Of a stretch of 64,000 nt of DNA, positions 28,850 through 39,380 are shown piece by piece (within the stretch, counting starts at the first letter, position 1; each line of letters opens with the position of its first letter). Position numbers and translations under genes: made by a program. The stretch spans positions 210,001 to 274,000 of the forward strand of contig JALBVF010000002.1 of the NCBI GenBank assembly GCA_025050535.1, read 5' to 3'. This DNA is from Candidatus Protistibacter heckmannii. Lineage in GTDB: Bacteria; Pseudomonadota; Gammaproteobacteria; Burkholderiales; Burkholderiaceae. The notes under the pieces are model-generated. The model ran no database searches and was not told the origin of the DNA. It saw nothing but the letters and a program-made list of their open reading frames with translations.

Positions 28850-30238
28850 TAAGAGGCCAAAAGCGCTTCGGTGAATACCCTTGCATCCATTTCCTGCAAG
28901 TTGTCTGCGACCGCGATTGCTGCGCCGCACTGGTCGAGCACATCGTGCTGCAAGTTCACGCCCGGCACGATCTCGGTGAGGGTCAGCCGGTCGCCGCGCA
29001 TCTCGAAGACGGCGCGCTCGGTGATGTAGACGATGGGGATGCCCAGGCTGGCGGCATAGGCGCCGTTGAAGGTCAGATGGCAGACCTCGGGCACGATTTT
29101 CTTCATCCGGCCTTCCTGCACGATGCGCAGCCTGCCGTCCGCCGCCTCTACCTTGAGCCCGCCCGCGGTGAGCGTGCCCATGAAAACCAGGGCGCGGGCG
29201 CTCTGGATGATGTTGATGAAGCCGCCCACGCCGGCCAGCAGCCGGCTCTCGCCCTCGCCGAAGAGGCTCACGTTGACGTTGCCCACCGCGGCTAGCTCGG
29301 CCAGGCCGAGGAAGGCCAGATCGATGCCGCCGCCATCGTAGAAGTCGAACTGGGCCGGCTGATCGACCACGGCTTCGGGATAGGCCGAGGCGCCGAAGGA
29401 AAGGCCGTCCGCGGGCGTGCCGCCAATCGGGCCGGCTTCTACGGTGAGCGTGAAGCCGCGCGCGCCCGTTCGCAATAAGCCGGATTCCAGGTCTCGCCGA
29501 AGGCCATCTGATGCTCGGCCTCGACGTCGTCGCAGACCACCGCCACGTCCACCAGGAGCCGGGCACGTGCACCGCCTGCAGATTCTTGTGCGCGTCAACC
29601 ATGCGCTTGACCTGCGCGATCACCATGCCGCTCGAGTTGCGCGCTGCCTGGGCGATGGTGAGCAGCTCCTGATGGAAGTGCTCCTCGTGCGTGCTGAGGT
29701 TGCCCTTGGCGTCGGCCTCGGTGGCGCGGATAAAGGCGAAGTCGATGGGGAAGGCGTTGTAGAGCAGATGGTCCTCGCCGTGCAGGCGCAGGAGCTCGAC
29801 CTCGCCGGGCCAGCTCTTGTTCTGCGGGCCGCGACCCTGCGCGCAGCGCAGCATGGCGAGTTGGTTGACCACGCCGCCCTGATAGCTGGGATCGAGGTCG
29901 GTGCGCGGATCGACGAAGGTGCGCAGCCCCGTCTTGGTGATGACGCACGGCTTGCCGCCAGCGATGGCGCGGAACAGATGGCTGATCACTCCCTGCGGCA
30001 GGTTGTAGCCCTCGGCCTGTTAGGCCATGGCGAGATCGCCCAGGCGCGGCGCGGAGCGCCAGTGGCCGCCGACGATGCGTGTGGTCATGCCGGCGCTGCC
30101 GAAATGGTTGACGCTGCGGCGGCCGCGGTCGCCCTGACCCGCCGAATAGACCAGCGTGAGATCGCGCGGCGCGCCCGTCGCCTCGAAACGCCGCTCGATG
30201 ATGAGTTCCGCAGCCTGATCGGCTGTCAAGATACGCAT
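28846..30238 (-). pseudogene. Acyl-CoA:acetate/3-ketoacid CoA-transferase, broken and cut by IS
   Basis: Start MRILTADQAAELI, then directly IERRFEATGAPRDLTLVYSA, so about 25 residues are lost between. Further on YNLPQGVISHLFRAIAGGKP, FVDPRTDLDPSYQGGVVNQL and FIRATEADAKGNLSTHEEHF identify a class I CoA-transferase (YdiF/Pct type, normally about 530 residues). Lesions are a TAA at about 30019, frame changes around 29440-29560, and loss of the C-terminal 60 or so residues through IS copy C. The last codons read LLAS-Tyr-stop, with the TGA at 28846-28848 provided by the element's TTGA end. Confidence 0.87.
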
Positions 30239-30286
30239 GGATGCCCTTCTGAATTGCCCGTTGTTCTGTTGCGCGTTGTCGTTCTT

Positions 30287-31132
30287 CTATGCGCGAGGCG
30301 CCGGCACAGCCGCGATCCAGCCCTCCAGCGGATCGACGCCTTCCGGCAGGCCGTAGCCTTCCTGCCTGGAAGCCCAGGCCGCCTGCAGCACGCACAATAC
30401 CGCATCGAGGCTGTCGCCGCTCCCGTCCTCAAGCAGACGCTCGCGCAGCCCTTGCGCCAGGAGCAGCGGCATGCCGAGCGGCCCGCCCGCCTCGAGCGCC
30501 GCGACGATGGTCTTGCGCGCTTCCCGCCGCGCCGCGTTCTGCTTGGCGCGCGCGTCGCTCTTGTAGCTCGCCTTGACGATCTGCCGCGCCAGCCATCCGG
30601 GATAGGCCTCCAGGGCCACCGGCATGCCGGCCCGCGCGGGCGGCAGGCCGTGCGCGGGAAAGGCCGCGCCCGCCCCCAGCAGCGGTGGCAGCCCGGCGTG
30701 GAGCATGAAGGCGACGGGCGGGTTGACCCATTTCATTGAAGGGCTGGAACCGGCGGGCCAATCGCAGGCGCGGTGGGCGAACTTGCCGCCGGCGGGACGC
30801 GCGGCGCAGAAGGCGCGGAAGATCTCGCGGATCTCTTCGCGGGACAAAGCCGCGTAGTGCGCCACGCTCGCGCGCCAGTCGAGCGGCCAGCCGAGCGCGC
30901 GCAGCAGCTCACGCGGTAGGCCGAAGGGCAGATCGAATCCGCCGATCCAGCCGCCGTCCGCACCTCTACGCGCGAGCCAGTCCGCGTAACTCTGAAGATT
31001 GTCGAAGGCGATCAAACCCTGGACATGCAGCGTGTCGCCGTCGAGCCGGCCGCCGGCGACGACGATGGGCTTGCGCCGGCTGGGCGCGGAACTGAAGTCG
31101 ACACCGATGATGCGCCGTGCCGCTTCGCGCAT
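30287..31132 (-). CDS. DUF429 family protein
   Basis: 281 residues from the ATG at 31132. The longer frame to 31195 would overlap the next gene and lacks similarity, so it is not used. The opening RIIGVDFSSAPSRRKPIVVA, WIGGFDLPFGLPRELL, PVALEAYPGWLARQIV and the Asp-rich GSGDSLDAVLCVLQAAW are the pattern of DUF429, a predicted RNase H-like fold with acidic residues. The function is not established. It is 20 bp downstream of the exonuclease/phosphatase-family gene, probably cotranscribed. Intact. Confidence 0.75.
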   Translation of the reverse strand: MREAARRIIGVDFSSAPSRRKPIVVAGGRLDGDTLHVQGLIAFDNLQSYADWLARRGADGGWIGGFDLPFGLPRELLRALGWPLDWRASVAHYAALSREEIREIFRAFCAARPAGGKFAHRACDWPAGSSPSMKWVNPPVAFMLHAGLPPLLGAGAAFPAHGLPPARAGMPVALEAYPGWLARQIVKASYKSDARAKQNAARREARKTIVAALEAGGPLGMPLLLAQGLRERLLEDGSGDSLDAVLCVLQAAWASRQEGYGLPEGVDPLEGWIAAVPAPRA

Positions 31133-31152
31133 GCCGTCCAAGCGCCGCGCCC

Positions 31153-31959
31153 TCACCGCCGCGCGGCGGGCGGCGTCACCACGATCTGCGCGCACAGCGG
31201 CGCATGATCGGAGCGGCGCGCCCAGGAGCGGCCGCGCGCCACGCCGGCGGTTTCGACCCGGCAGCTGCGCAGGTAGATACGGTCGAGCCGCAGCCAGGGC
31301 AGGCCGGCGGGGAAAGTGCGCGCTGGGCGCGGCAGGCGCGCGCCGCCGGCTTCCAGACCCTCCCCGTGGTTTTCGGAATAGGCCTCGGTCAGCCCCAGCT
31401 CGCGCATCAGCGGGCCGTGCAGGCGGTTGCGCCAGTCGTTGAAATCGCCGGCGATGACGAGGGGCGCATCGTCGGGCACCGCCTCACGCACGCGCGCGAC
31501 GAGGGCGCGGCCCTGGCGATCGCGGCTGCCCTGGAAGAGACCCAGATGCACGCAAAGCAGATGCAGGTCGCCGCCGGGGCCGTCCTCATCCTCGGGCAGG
31601 CGCGCGACGGCGTGCAGCAGGCCGCGCTTCTCCAGCATGTGGTCCGAGATGTCGATGTTTTCCCAGCCAGTGATCGGCAGGCGCGAAAGGATGGCGTTGC
31701 CGTGGTGGCCGTTGTTGTAGACGGCGTTCATGCCGTAGACGCTGTGGGCGTAGACGTCGCCGGCGAGAAAGGCCAGCTGGCCGGCCGGCGCCGCCTGGCG
31801 GCGCACGTGGGTGTAGTTGATGTCCTGCACTTCCTGCAGGAAGGCGATGTCCGCGTTCAGGCTGTGCAGGCCGTGGCGCACGTCGAGGATGCGCGGCCGC
31901 CCCGGGATGCCTCCCGTACCCTTATGGATGTTGTAGGTCGCTATCCGCAAACGCATCAC
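31153..31959 (-). CDS. Endonuclease/exonuclease/phosphatase family protein
   Basis: 268 residues of the DNase I-like fold. Metal and catalytic motifs are ATYNIHKG (Asn), AFLQEVQD (Glu), LLCVHLGLF (His), VIAGDFNDWRN (Asp, Asn) and RRSDHAPLCAQI (Asp-His). It resembles the YafD group, often found beside cardiolipin synthase in betaproteobacteria. The substrate (nucleic acid or phospholipid/inositol phosphate) is not predictable here. Intact. Follows nudB by 38 bp. Confidence 0.88.
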   Translation of the reverse strand: MMRLRIATYNIHKGTGGIPGRPRILDVRHGLHSLNADIAFLQEVQDINYTHVRRQAAPAGQLAFLAGDVYAHSVYGMNAVYNNGHHGNAILSRLPITGWENIDISDHMLEKRGLLHAVARLPEDEDGPGGDLHLLCVHLGLFQGSRDRQGRALVARVREAVPDDAPLVIAGDFNDWRNRLHGPLMRELGLTEAYSENHGEGLEAGGARLPRPARTFPAGLPWLRLDRIYLRSCRVETAGVARGRSWARRSDHAPLCAQIVVTPPAARR

Positions 31960-31997
31960 CGCTGTCGCACCGCCGCCAATCCGTGTCCGTCGATATC

Positions 31998-32471
31998 CTA
32001 TATCTTGCGCAGTCTTTCCGGTAATTCAAGGATGGCCTCGCCGTTGCTCGGCGAATAGCACTTGGTCGCCGCCTCGCGCCAGGGCAGCCAGACCGTGTCC
32101 ACATGTTCGCGCGGCGCAAGCACCGCCTCCGTGCCCTGCGGCACTTCCAGGCTGAACCAATGCTCGACGTTGCGCGTCACGCCGGGGGCGTAGCGGTGGC
32201 GGTAGTGCGGATAGATGTCGTATTCGACGGACTTGCCCCAGTCGCGCAGGGCCGAGGCCGGCACGCCGGAACTGCCCAGGACGATGCCGGTCTCCTGCGC
32301 CGCCTCGCGGGCCGCGGCCTGGGCGAGCGGCTCGTCCAGGGCGTCGATGCTGCCGGTGACGGATTGCCAGAAGTTGGCGCGGTCGGCGCGCTCGATCAGC
32401 AGGACTTCCAGAGCCGGCGTGTGGATCACCACCAGCACCGACACCGGAATCTTGAACGGCCTACCGACCAC
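31998..32471 (-). CDS. nudB: Dihydroneopterin triphosphate pyrophosphatase (NudB)
   Basis: 157 residues from a GTG at 32471, chosen because FKIPVSVLVVIHTP then falls at the family's usual position; the longer frame runs into aspS. The Nudix box is G-SIDALDEPLAQAAAREAAQETGI (split here after the first Gly), fitting Gx5Ex7REUXEExGU with Gln for one Glu. NudB removes pyrophosphate from dihydroneopterin triphosphate in folate synthesis. It lies 32 bp after aspS on the same strand, the common order in this group. Intact. Confidence 0.88.
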   Translation of the reverse strand: MVGRPFKIPVSVLVVIHTPALEVLLIERADRANFWQSVTGSIDALDEPLAQAAAREAAQETGIVLGSSGVPASALRDWGKSVEYDIYPHYRHRYAPGVTRNVEHWFSLEVPQGTEAVLAPREHVDTVWLPWREAATKCYSPSNGEAILELPERLRKI

Positions 32472-32503
32472 CCGGTCTGCTCCGCCTTGGTCGCCCGGAT
32501 CGC

Positions 32504-34306
32504 TCAGGCGACGTTGGCCGGATTGTTGCGCAGGCGGATGTGCAGCTCGCGCAGCTGCTTCTCGTCGACCGGGCTCGGCGCCTGGGTGAGCAGGTCCTGG
32601 GCGCGCTGGGTCTTGGGGAAGGCGATGACGTCGCGGATCGAATCGGCGCCGGCCATCATGGTGACCACGCGGTCCAGGCCGAAGGCGATGCCGCCGTGCG
32701 GGGGCGCGCCGTACTGCAGCGCGTCGAGCAGGAAGCCGAACTTGGCCTGCGCCTCTTCCGCGCCGATCTTGAGCGCGCGGAACACCTTGCTCTGCATGTC
32801 CTCGCGGTGGATACGCACCGAGCCGCCGCCGATTTCCCAGCCGTTGAGCACCATGTCGTAGGCCTTGGCGAGGCACTTGCCCGGGTCGGTCTCGAGGTAG
32901 TCGAGATGCTCGTCCTTGGGGCTGGTGAACGGATGGTGGCAGGCCACCCAGCGGGCGTTCTCTTCGTCGTATTCGAACATCGGGAAGTCGATCACCCACA
33001 GCGGCTTCCAGCCTGCCTCGAACAGGCCGTTTTCCTTGGCCCAGTCGGAATGGCCGATCTTCAGGCGCAGCGCGCCGATGGCGTCGTTGACCACCTTGGC
33101 GCGGTCGGCGCCGAAGAAGAGGATGTCGCCGTCCTGCGCGCCGCTGCGCTCGAGGATGGCCTTGATCGCCGCGTCGTGCAGGTTCTTGACGATGGGCGAC
33201 TGCAGGCCGTCGCGGCCCTTGTCCAGCTCATTGACCTTTATCCAGGCCAGGCCGCGCGCGCCGTAGATGGCGACGAATTCAGTGTAGGTGTCGATCTCGC
33301 TGCGCGAGATGCTCGCGAAGCCGGGCACGCGCAGCGCCACGACGCGACCGTCCTCGCTGTTAGCCGGGCCGCTGAAGACCTTGAAGTCGACGTCGCGCAT
33401 GGCGTCGGTGAGCTCGGTGAATTCGAGCTTCACGCGCAGGTCTGGCTTGTCCGAGCCGTAGCGGTGCATCGCGTCGGCGTAGACCATGATCGGGAAGGGC
33501 TCGGCGAGCTGCACGTCCATGGTTTTGGCGAAGACCTTGCGGATCATCATCTCGAACAGCGCGCGGATGTCTTCCTCGCCCATGAAGGAGGTCTCGCAGT
33601 CGATCTGCGTGAACTCGGGCTGGCGGTCGGCGCGCAGGTCTTCGTCGCGGAAGCACTTGGTGATCTGGTAGTAGCGGTCGAAGCCAGCCACCATCAGCAG
33701 CTGCTTGAAGAGCTGCGGCGACTGCGGCAGCGCGAAGAACTGGCCGTCGTGCACGCGCGAGGGCACGAGGTAGTCGCGCGCGCCTTCGGGCGTGCTCTTG
33801 GTGAGCATCGGCGTTTCGATGTCGATGAAGCCGGATTCGTCGAGATACTTGCGCACCTCCATCACCACGCGGTAGCGCAGCTTGAGGTTCTCCTGCATCT
33901 GCGGACGGCGCAGGTCGAGCACGCGGTGCGTGAGGCGGGTGGTCTCGGAGAGGTTCTCATCGTCGAGCTGGAACGGCGGCGTGACCGAGGCGTTGAGCAC
34001 GATGAGCTCATGGCAGAGCACTTCGATTTTACCGCTCTTGAGGCCGGCGTTCTCGGTGCCGGCCGGGCGCGGGCGCACGAGGCCCTTCACCTGCAGGCAG
34101 AATTCGTTGCGTACGCTCTCGGCCACGGCGAACATCTCGGCGCGGTCCGGATCGCAGACCACCTGCACCTGGCCCTCGCGGTCGCGCAGGTCGATGAAGA
34201 TCACGCCGCCGTGGTCGCGGCGACGGTTGACCCAGCCAGTGAGGCTGACGGTCTGGCCGTTGAGTTGCTCGGTCACGAGACCGCAGTCGTGGGAACGCAT
34301 TGCCAT
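32504..34306 (-). CDS. aspS: Aspartyl-tRNA synthetase
   Basis: 600 residues from the ATG at 34306 ([14 protein letters not shown]), 7 nt after GGAC; TTG or later ATG starts are possible. N-terminal OB-fold anticodon domain ([20 protein letters not shown]), class II motif 2 ([19 protein letters not shown]), the bacterial GAD insert, and motif 3 ([19 protein letters not shown]) are present. Bacterial type with [15 protein letters not shown]. Coupled with DUF502 and the zinc-ribbon gene upstream. Intact. Confidence 0.96.
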   Translation of the reverse strand: MAMRSHDCGLVTEQLNGQTVSLTGWVNRRRDHGGVIFIDLRDREGQVQVVCDPDRAEMFAVAESVRNEFCLQVKGLVRPRPAGTENAGLKSGKIEVLCHELIVLNASVTPPFQLDDENLSETTRLTHRVLDLRRPQMQENLKLRYRVVMEVRKYLDESGFIDIETPMLTKSTPEGARDYLVPSRVHDGQFFALPQSPQLFKQLLMVAGFDRYYQITKCFRDEDLRADRQPEFTQIDCETSFMGEEDIRALFEMMIRKVFAKTMDVQLAEPFPIMVYADAMHRYGSDKPDLRVKLEFTELTDAMRDVDFKVFSGPANSEDGRVVALRVPGFASISRSEIDTYTEFVAIYGARGLAWIKVNELDKGRDGLQSPIVKNLHDAAIKAILERSGAQDGDILFFGADRAKVVNDAIGALRLKIGHSDWAKENGLFEAGWKPLWVIDFPMFEYDEENARWVACHHPFTSPKDEHLDYLETDPGKCLAKAYDMVLNGWEIGGGSVRIHREDMQSKVFRALKIGAEEAQAKFGFLLDALQYGAPPHGGIAFGLDRVVTMMAGADSIRDVIAFPKTQRAQDLLTQAPSPVDEKQLRELHIRLRNNPANVA

Positions 34307-34321
34307 GATGATGTCCAAAAA

Positions 34322-34972
34322 TTAATGCTTTCGCTCCGGCGCGGCGACTTCGACGTTGCCGTTGGGCGGGGCGACCACGCCCATCGAAACAATGTATTTC
34401 AGCGCCGCGTCGACGCTCATGTCCAACTCGATGACGTCTTCCTTGCGCAGCATCAGGAAGAAGCCCGAGGTCGGGTTCGGCGTAGTTGGCACGTAGACGC
34501 TCATGTATTCGCCGTGCAGATGGTTCTGCACGGCGCCGCCCGGCGTGCCGGTCATGAAGCTGATGGTCCACATGCCTTCGCGCGGGTACTGAACCAGCAG
34601 CGCCTTGCGGAAGGCGTTGCCGTCGCTGGAGAACAGCGTGTCCGAGACCTGCTTGACGCTCGAATAGATCGATTTGACGATGGGGATCTTCTGCAGCAGG
34701 CGGTCGCCCTGGCGCAGCGCCCACTGGCCGACGAAGTTGGCTGCGGCGGCACCCGTCACGAGGATCACCGCCAGCACCAGAACGATGCCCAGGCCGGGGA
34801 TGTTGCGGAAGGATTCGAGCTGCGGATGCAGCGCATCGGGCAGGACAGCCGAGAGCGCGCCCATCACGGTGCCGAATACGCCGTCGAGCAGGCCCAGGCC
34901 CCAGGTCAGCACCCAGACGGTGACGGCAAGCGGAACCCAGACGAGCAGCCCGGCGATGAAATATTTCTTCAT
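34322..34972 (-). CDS. DUF502 membrane protein
   Basis: 216 residues from the ATG at 34972, which overlaps the zinc-ribbon gene stop as ATGA. Two membrane helices (about 4-26 and 57-80) frame a short loop. Further on IVKSIYSSVKQVSDTLFSSD and SVYVPTTPNPTSGFFLMLRK identify DUF502, a family of unknown function usually just before aspS in betaproteobacteria. Intact. Confidence 0.85.
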   Translation of the reverse strand: MKKYFIAGLLVWVPLAVTVWVLTWGLGLLDGVFGTVMGALSAVLPDALHPQLESFRNIPGLGIVLVLAVILVTGAAAANFVGQWALRQGDRLLQKIPIVKSIYSSVKQVSDTLFSSDGNAFRKALLVQYPREGMWTISFMTGTPGGAVQNHLHGEYMSVYVPTTPNPTSGFFLMLRKEDVIELDMSVDAALKYIVSMGVVAPPNGNVEVAAPERKH

Positions 34973-35280
34973 TTGCCGGCCGTCGTGGAGGCGGTGCTCG
35001 CGGGCGCGACGGCGGGCGCGGCGGATTCGGTCTTGGCAGGCGCCTTGTCGGACGCGCCCGAGGAAGAGTCCTCGGCGGTGGCCGAGGTGTTCGACGAGCC
35101 CCCGCGGAAGTCGGTGGCGTACCAGCCCGAGCCCTTGAGCTGGAAGCCGGCGGCGGTCACTTGCTTGGCGAAGGTGGACTGGCCGCAGGACGGGCATTGC
35201 GTCAGCGGCGCGTCGCTCATTTTTTGCAGCACGTCCTTGGCGAAGTCGCAGGAAGCACAGCGGTAGGCATAGATAGGCAT
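34969..35280 (-). CDS. FmdB-family zinc-ribbon protein
   Basis: 103 residues. MPIYAYRCASCDFAKDVLQK and TQCPSCGQSTFAKQV give the two Cys-x-x-Cys pairs of the putative regulatory zinc ribbon. A low-complexity Ser/Ala-rich tail follows (SSNTSATAEDSSSGASDKA). An AAGGAGGAG site precedes the ATG. First gene of the fmdB-DUF502-aspS-nudB run; a TATAAT -10 element lies about 85 bp upstream. The role of these proteins is unclear. Confidence 0.85.
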   Translation of the reverse strand: MPIYAYRCASCDFAKDVLQKMSDAPLTQCPSCGQSTFAKQVTAAGFQLKGSGWYATDFRGGSSNTSATAEDSSSGASDKAPAKTESAAPAVAPASTASTTAGK

Positions 35281-35363
35281 CTGGCGCTCCTCCTTGGCGA
35301 GCGGTGATGGAAAAGAACGGGATTGTGAAAGCGAAAAAGCTTGCGGATTATGTAAAGCTCCGG

Positions 35364-35369
35364 ATTATA
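35364..35369 (-). promoter_or_regulatory. Probable -10 element for the fmdB-DUF502-aspS run
   Basis: A perfect TATAAT on the minus strand, about 85 bp before the fmdB-like start. The -35 side is weak (GCATTT at 18 nt), so this is a tentative call. Confidence 0.35.
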
Positions 35370-35471
35370 ACTGTTTTGGGTGGCGAAATGCCCCACGGGC
35401 CGCCCACCGCGGGAATCCGGCCCACGGCCAAGGCAAATCGGCCTGCGGCAGGCCGGCGCGGACTCTCCGAC

Positions 35472-36851
35472 TCAGGCCGGCCGGATCTGCGTGCGCGGCA
35501 CCAGCCCGCCGACCAGCATGCCGCTCAGGCTGGCGATCAGGCCGGCCAGCTGCGGCGGCACCACGGCGTCCGGCGCCAGCACCTCGCACAGGATCCAGGT
35601 GAACAGCCCCATGGTCACGGACAGGATGCCGCCCAGCGCGTTGGCGCGCTTCCAGTAGACGCCGAACACCAGCTGCACGAAGGCGCTGACCAGGGTGACC
35701 TTGTAGGCGCTCTCGACCATGCGGAAGATCGACAGATGCGAATTGAGCGCGAACACCGTCACCAGCACCGCTAAGCACAGCACGACGATGCGCATGATGT
35801 TCAGCAATTTGGTGTCGGTCATCTCGCGGAAGAAGCCGCGCACGATGTTTTCCGCGAAGGTCACCGAGGGCGCCAGCAGCGTGGCCGAGGCGCAGCTTTT
35901 GATGACCGAGAGCAGCGCGCCGAAGAACATCACCTAGGCGAAGACCGGGGCGTTTTTCAGGATCAGGCTGGGCAGGATGAACTGCGAATCGGTGTTCAGG
36001 TATTGCTTGACCAGGTCGGGGCTGATGAGCGTGGCCGAATAGGCCAGGAACATCGGCACGAAGGCGAAGAGGAAGTAGAGCACGCCGCCGAGCACCGAGG
36101 CGCGCATGGCGGTGTTTTCGTTGTTCGAGGAGGTGACGCACTGGAACACGTCCTGCTGCGGGATCGAGCCAAACATCACGGTGACGCCCGCGGCGATGAA
36201 GCCCAGCACGGCGGTCAGAGTCATCTCCGGGAGGAAGGCGAATTTTCCCGCCTCGGCCGCATAGCTGATCACCACGTGCGCGCCGCCGGCCAGATCGCTG
36301 ACCTGCCAGCCGATGTAGAGTATGCCCACGACGATCACGATAATCTGGATGAAGTCGGTGATCGCCACCGACCACATGCCGCCGAACAGCGTGTAGATCA
36401 GCACACTGGCCGCGCCGATGATCATGCCGGTGGACTGCTCGATGGCGCCGTCCGACACCACATTGAACACCAGGCCCAGCGCCTTGATCTGCGCCACCAC
36501 CCAGCCCAGGTAGGACACGACGATGCACAGGGTGACGATCACCTCGACCGAGCGGCGTTAGAGCGGGCGGGCGAAGAACAGGCCCACCAGGATCAGGCAC
36601 ATCGAGGAGCCGAAGGGATCGGCGACCACGCCGGAGAGCCCTTCCTTGAGGAAGACCGCCGGAATGCCCAGCACGGTCTCGGAGCCGAACCAGGTGGTGA
36701 ACACCGTGGCGGTGCCGATGTACATCGGCAGGCTGTGGCCGGCGACCGCGAAGTCGGCGGTGTTGTGCACCCGGGTGGCGGCCAACAGGCCGATGGCGAT
36801 CGAAATCACCCAGTAAACGATCACGAACCAGATCAGCATCCCGGACGCCAT
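35472..36851 (-). pseudogene. Sodium:solute symporter, two in-frame stop codons
   Basis: The whole gene keeps one frame over 460 codons, with TAA at 36558-36560 (after VGLFFARPL) and TAG at 35934-35936 (between LKNAPVFA and VMFFGALLSVIKS). It encodes about 12 membrane segments of the SSF family: FAVAGHSLPMYIGTATVFTT, WFGSETVLGIPAVFLKEGLS, and the sodium-site region MFGSIPQQDVFQCVTSS. A short in-frame loss is likely near RRSVEVIVTL. It sits between ubiB (with IS copy D) and fmdB, where related genomes as I recall have no symporter. The substrate cannot be predicted. Confidence 0.88.
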
Positions 36852-36945
36852 TTTTTATCGCTATGCCGGGCCTTGGCAGGCCCTTTTCTCGGTTGTTCCA
36901 GCCGGTCCCGCCGGCCAGGCACTTTTTACGCTGGGCCGGATTCTA

Positions 36946-37773
36946 TTGACACGGCAATATAAAGATTTAATTTAATATCATTTCTGGCATGCGAATTGGC
37001 ATGGAAAAAGAAGACGCTCAATACCAGAAACTGGAGCAGCTGCACGAGAGGCGAAAGCAGGTCGTGAGGTTGCATCGGAAGGGATACGGAGTCATGGGGT
37101 TTCACGCCGAAAAAGCCGATCAAGCGCGCTTACGAACAGCGACCGGAGTCTGTCAAGCAGTGGATCGATCAGGAGTATCTGGCCATCGAGAAGCGTGCCA
37201 AGGCCGAAGGTGGCGAGATTCACTGGGGTGACGAAACCGCGTTGGTGAATACGGATGTTCGGGGCCGCAGTTATGCTCCCAAAGGGCAAGCCCCGGTCAC
37301 GATGGCGGTTAGAGGTACGCGACAGAAGCTGTCGATGATTTCCACAGTGACCAATCAGGGCAAGGCAAGCTGGATGATCATCGATGGTGCCTTTAACCAC
37401 GAGAAGCTCATTGATTTCTTCGAGGCGCTGGTGGCCGATGGCAAGCGCGCGGGCAAGAAAGTGTTCCTGATCCTCGACAACCTCGGCGTGCATCACTGCA
37501 AGCCGGTCAAGGCATGGCTTGCCGAGCACCAAGCCGACATCGAAGTCTTTTACCTGCCAAGCTACAGCCCGGAGCTCAATCTGGATGAGCGACTCAACGC
37601 CGACCTGAAACATGTCATCAGCACACGAGTCCCCGTCAGAACAAAGGCAAAATTACACGCCGCAGCAAAGAACCACATGGCGTTCATCGAAACCCATCCT
37701 GAACGCGTGAAATCCTACTTCCAGGATCCCCGCGTCAAATACGCCGCATGAAAACTTCTTCCTGCCGGATCAA
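36946..37773 (+). mobile_element. IS630-family element, copy D (internally deleted)
   Basis: 828 bp from TTGACACGGCAATATAAAG to CTTCCTGCCGGATCAA, flanked by TA (36944-36945, 37774-37775). Same 296-bp deletion. Its right end overlaps the last codons of ubiB: the ubiB stop TGA (37770-37772) lies inside the element. Confidence 0.93.
36989..37751 (+). pseudogene. IS630 transposase, copy D, frameshifted by deletion
   Basis: Begins MRIGMEKEDAQYQKLEQLH and loses frame at the shared deletion. The catalytic region is open from about 37242 to 37751, with [17 protein letters not shown] (Pro to Leu next to the catalytic Glu) as a private change. Confidence 0.9.
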
Positions 37774-39374
37774 TAAGTCAGGCCAAGCCAGACTCCAAGA
37801 GCGCTCGCAAGAATCAGGCCCGTCATCCCGGTCAGGACGGCCAGCAGCAGCCGGGTGCGGCGCTGCTCGGCAAGGATCTGCGCGAGCAGGGCGGCGTTGG
37901 CGGCGGTGGGCTGGGCGGCCTTGCGGGCCAGGGCGTCATGGACAAGGCGGGGGATCTGCGGCAGCAGCTGCGCCCACTGCGGCGCCTCGGCGCGCAGCCG
38001 GTCGAGCAGGCCGCGCCAGCCGATCTGGTCGTGGGTCCAGCGTTCGAGGAAGGGCTTGGCGGTGGTCCAGAGGTCAAGGTCGGGATCGAGCTGGCGGCCC
38101 AGGCCCTCGACGTTGAGCAGGGTCTTCTGCAGCAGAACGAGCTGCGGCTGGATTTCCACGTTGAAGCGGCGCGAGGTCTGGAACAGGCGCATCAGTACCA
38201 TGCCCAGCGAGATCTCGCGCAGCGGCCGGTCGAAATAGGGTTCGCAGACGGCGCGGATCGCGCCCTCGAGCGCCTCGACGCGGGTGTCCGCCGGCACCCA
38301 GCCGGACTCCACGTGCAGCACCGCAACGCGGTGGTAGTCGCGGTTGAAGAAGGCCAGGAAGTTCTGCGCCAAATAGTTCTTGTCGAAGTCCGAGAGCGAA
38401 CCGACGATGCCGAAGTCCAGCGCCACGTAGCGGCCGAAGCTCTCCTTCTCGGTGCTTACGAAGATATTGCCCGGATGCATGTCGGCGTGGAAGAATCCGT
38501 CGCGGAAGACCTGGGTGAAGAAGATCTCCACGCCGTTGCGCGCCAGGGTAGGCAGGTCCACGCCGGCCTTGCGCAGCTCGTCCACGCGCGAGATGGGGAT
38601 GCCGTGCATGCGCTCCATCGTCATCACGTCGCCGCGGCACCAGCCCCAGAACACCTCGGGCACGCGCAGCAGGCCGCCCTTGCTGAAGTTGCGGCGCAGT
38701 TGGCTGGCGTTGGCGGCCTCGCGCAGCAGGTCGAGTTCGTCATGCAGATAGGTGTCGAATTCGGCGACCACTTCGCGCGGCTTGAGCCGGCGGCCGTCCT
38801 CGGAGAGCCGGTCCACCAGCCCGGCGATCACGTGCAGCAGGGCCAGATCGCTTTCGATCACCTCCAGCATGCCGGGCCGCAGCACCTTCACCGCGACTTC
38901 GCGGTTGAGCGTCTCGGGCTTGTCGGCGCGGCCGCGCAGCGTGGCGAAATGCACCTGGGCGATGGAGGCGCTGGCCACAGGCTGCACTTCGAAATGGACG
39001 AAGACCTCCTCCAGCGGCTGGCCCAGCGACTTGCGCACGATCGCCAGCGCGGTCTCGGAATCGAAGGGCGGCACCTGGTCCTGGAGCTTGGCGAGCTCGT
39101 CGGCGATGTCCTCAGGCAGGAGATCGCGGCGGGTGGAGAGCACCTGGCCGAACTTCACGAAGATCGGCCCCAGGGTTTCCAGCGTCAGGCGGATGCGTTC
39201 GCCGCGTGGCGCGGCGAGGCTGCGCTGGCGCGCCGGCCACAGCGACAGCGGCGCGCCGATCAGGCGCCGCAGCCCCTGGTAGCGGCGCGCGTGCAGGCCG
39301 GCGAAGGCCTGCTCGTCCAGGCCGTGGCGCAGGCAGGTCCAGATGATTTTATGCAGCCGAGGCAGACGGGTCAT
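37770..39374 (-). CDS. ubiB: UbiB, ubiquinone biosynthesis ATPase/kinase-like protein
   Basis: 534 residues. The ABC1/ADCK fold shows [20 protein letters not shown] (the KxGQ motif), [12 protein letters not shown] (Ala-rich loop), [14 protein letters not shown] (Lys), [11 protein letters not shown] and [17 protein letters not shown]. Two C-terminal membrane helices end in [10 protein letters not shown]. The stop codon is supplied by IS copy D, inserted right at the 3' end, so at most a few terminal residues are altered and the protein is probably functional. Last of the ubiE-Tim44-ubiJ-ubiB run. Confidence 0.93.
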   Translation of the reverse strand: MTRLPRLHKIIWTCLRHGLDEQAFAGLHARRYQGLRRLIGAPLSLWPARQRSLAAPRGERIRLTLETLGPIFVKFGQVLSTRRDLLPEDIADELAKLQDQVPPFDSETALAIVRKSLGQPLEEVFVHFEVQPVASASIAQVHFATLRGRADKPETLNREVAVKVLRPGMLEVIESDLALLHVIAGLVDRLSEDGRRLKPREVVAEFDTYLHDELDLLREAANASQLRRNFSKGGLLRVPEVFWGWCRGDVMTMERMHGIPISRVDELRKAGVDLPTLARNGVEIFFTQVFRDGFFHADMHPGNIFVSTEKESFGRYVALDFGIVGSLSDFDKNYLAQNFLAFFNRDYHRVAVLHVESGWVPADTRVEALEGAIRAVCEPYFDRPLREISLGMVLMRLFQTSRRFNVEIQPQLVLLQKTLLNVEGLGRQLDPDLDLWTTAKPFLERWTHDQIGWRGLLDRLRAEAPQWAQLLPQIPRLVHDALARKAAQPTAANAALLAQILAEQRRTRLLLAVLTGMTGLILASALGVWLGLTY

Positions 39375-39380
39375 TGGGTC

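Noticed and set aside
32540-35266. 908-codon open frame on the plus strand opposite aspS and DUF502
   Set aside because: It is the GC-driven shadow of well-identified minus-strand genes; its translation is His/Leu/Glu/Val-rich with no recognisable motif.
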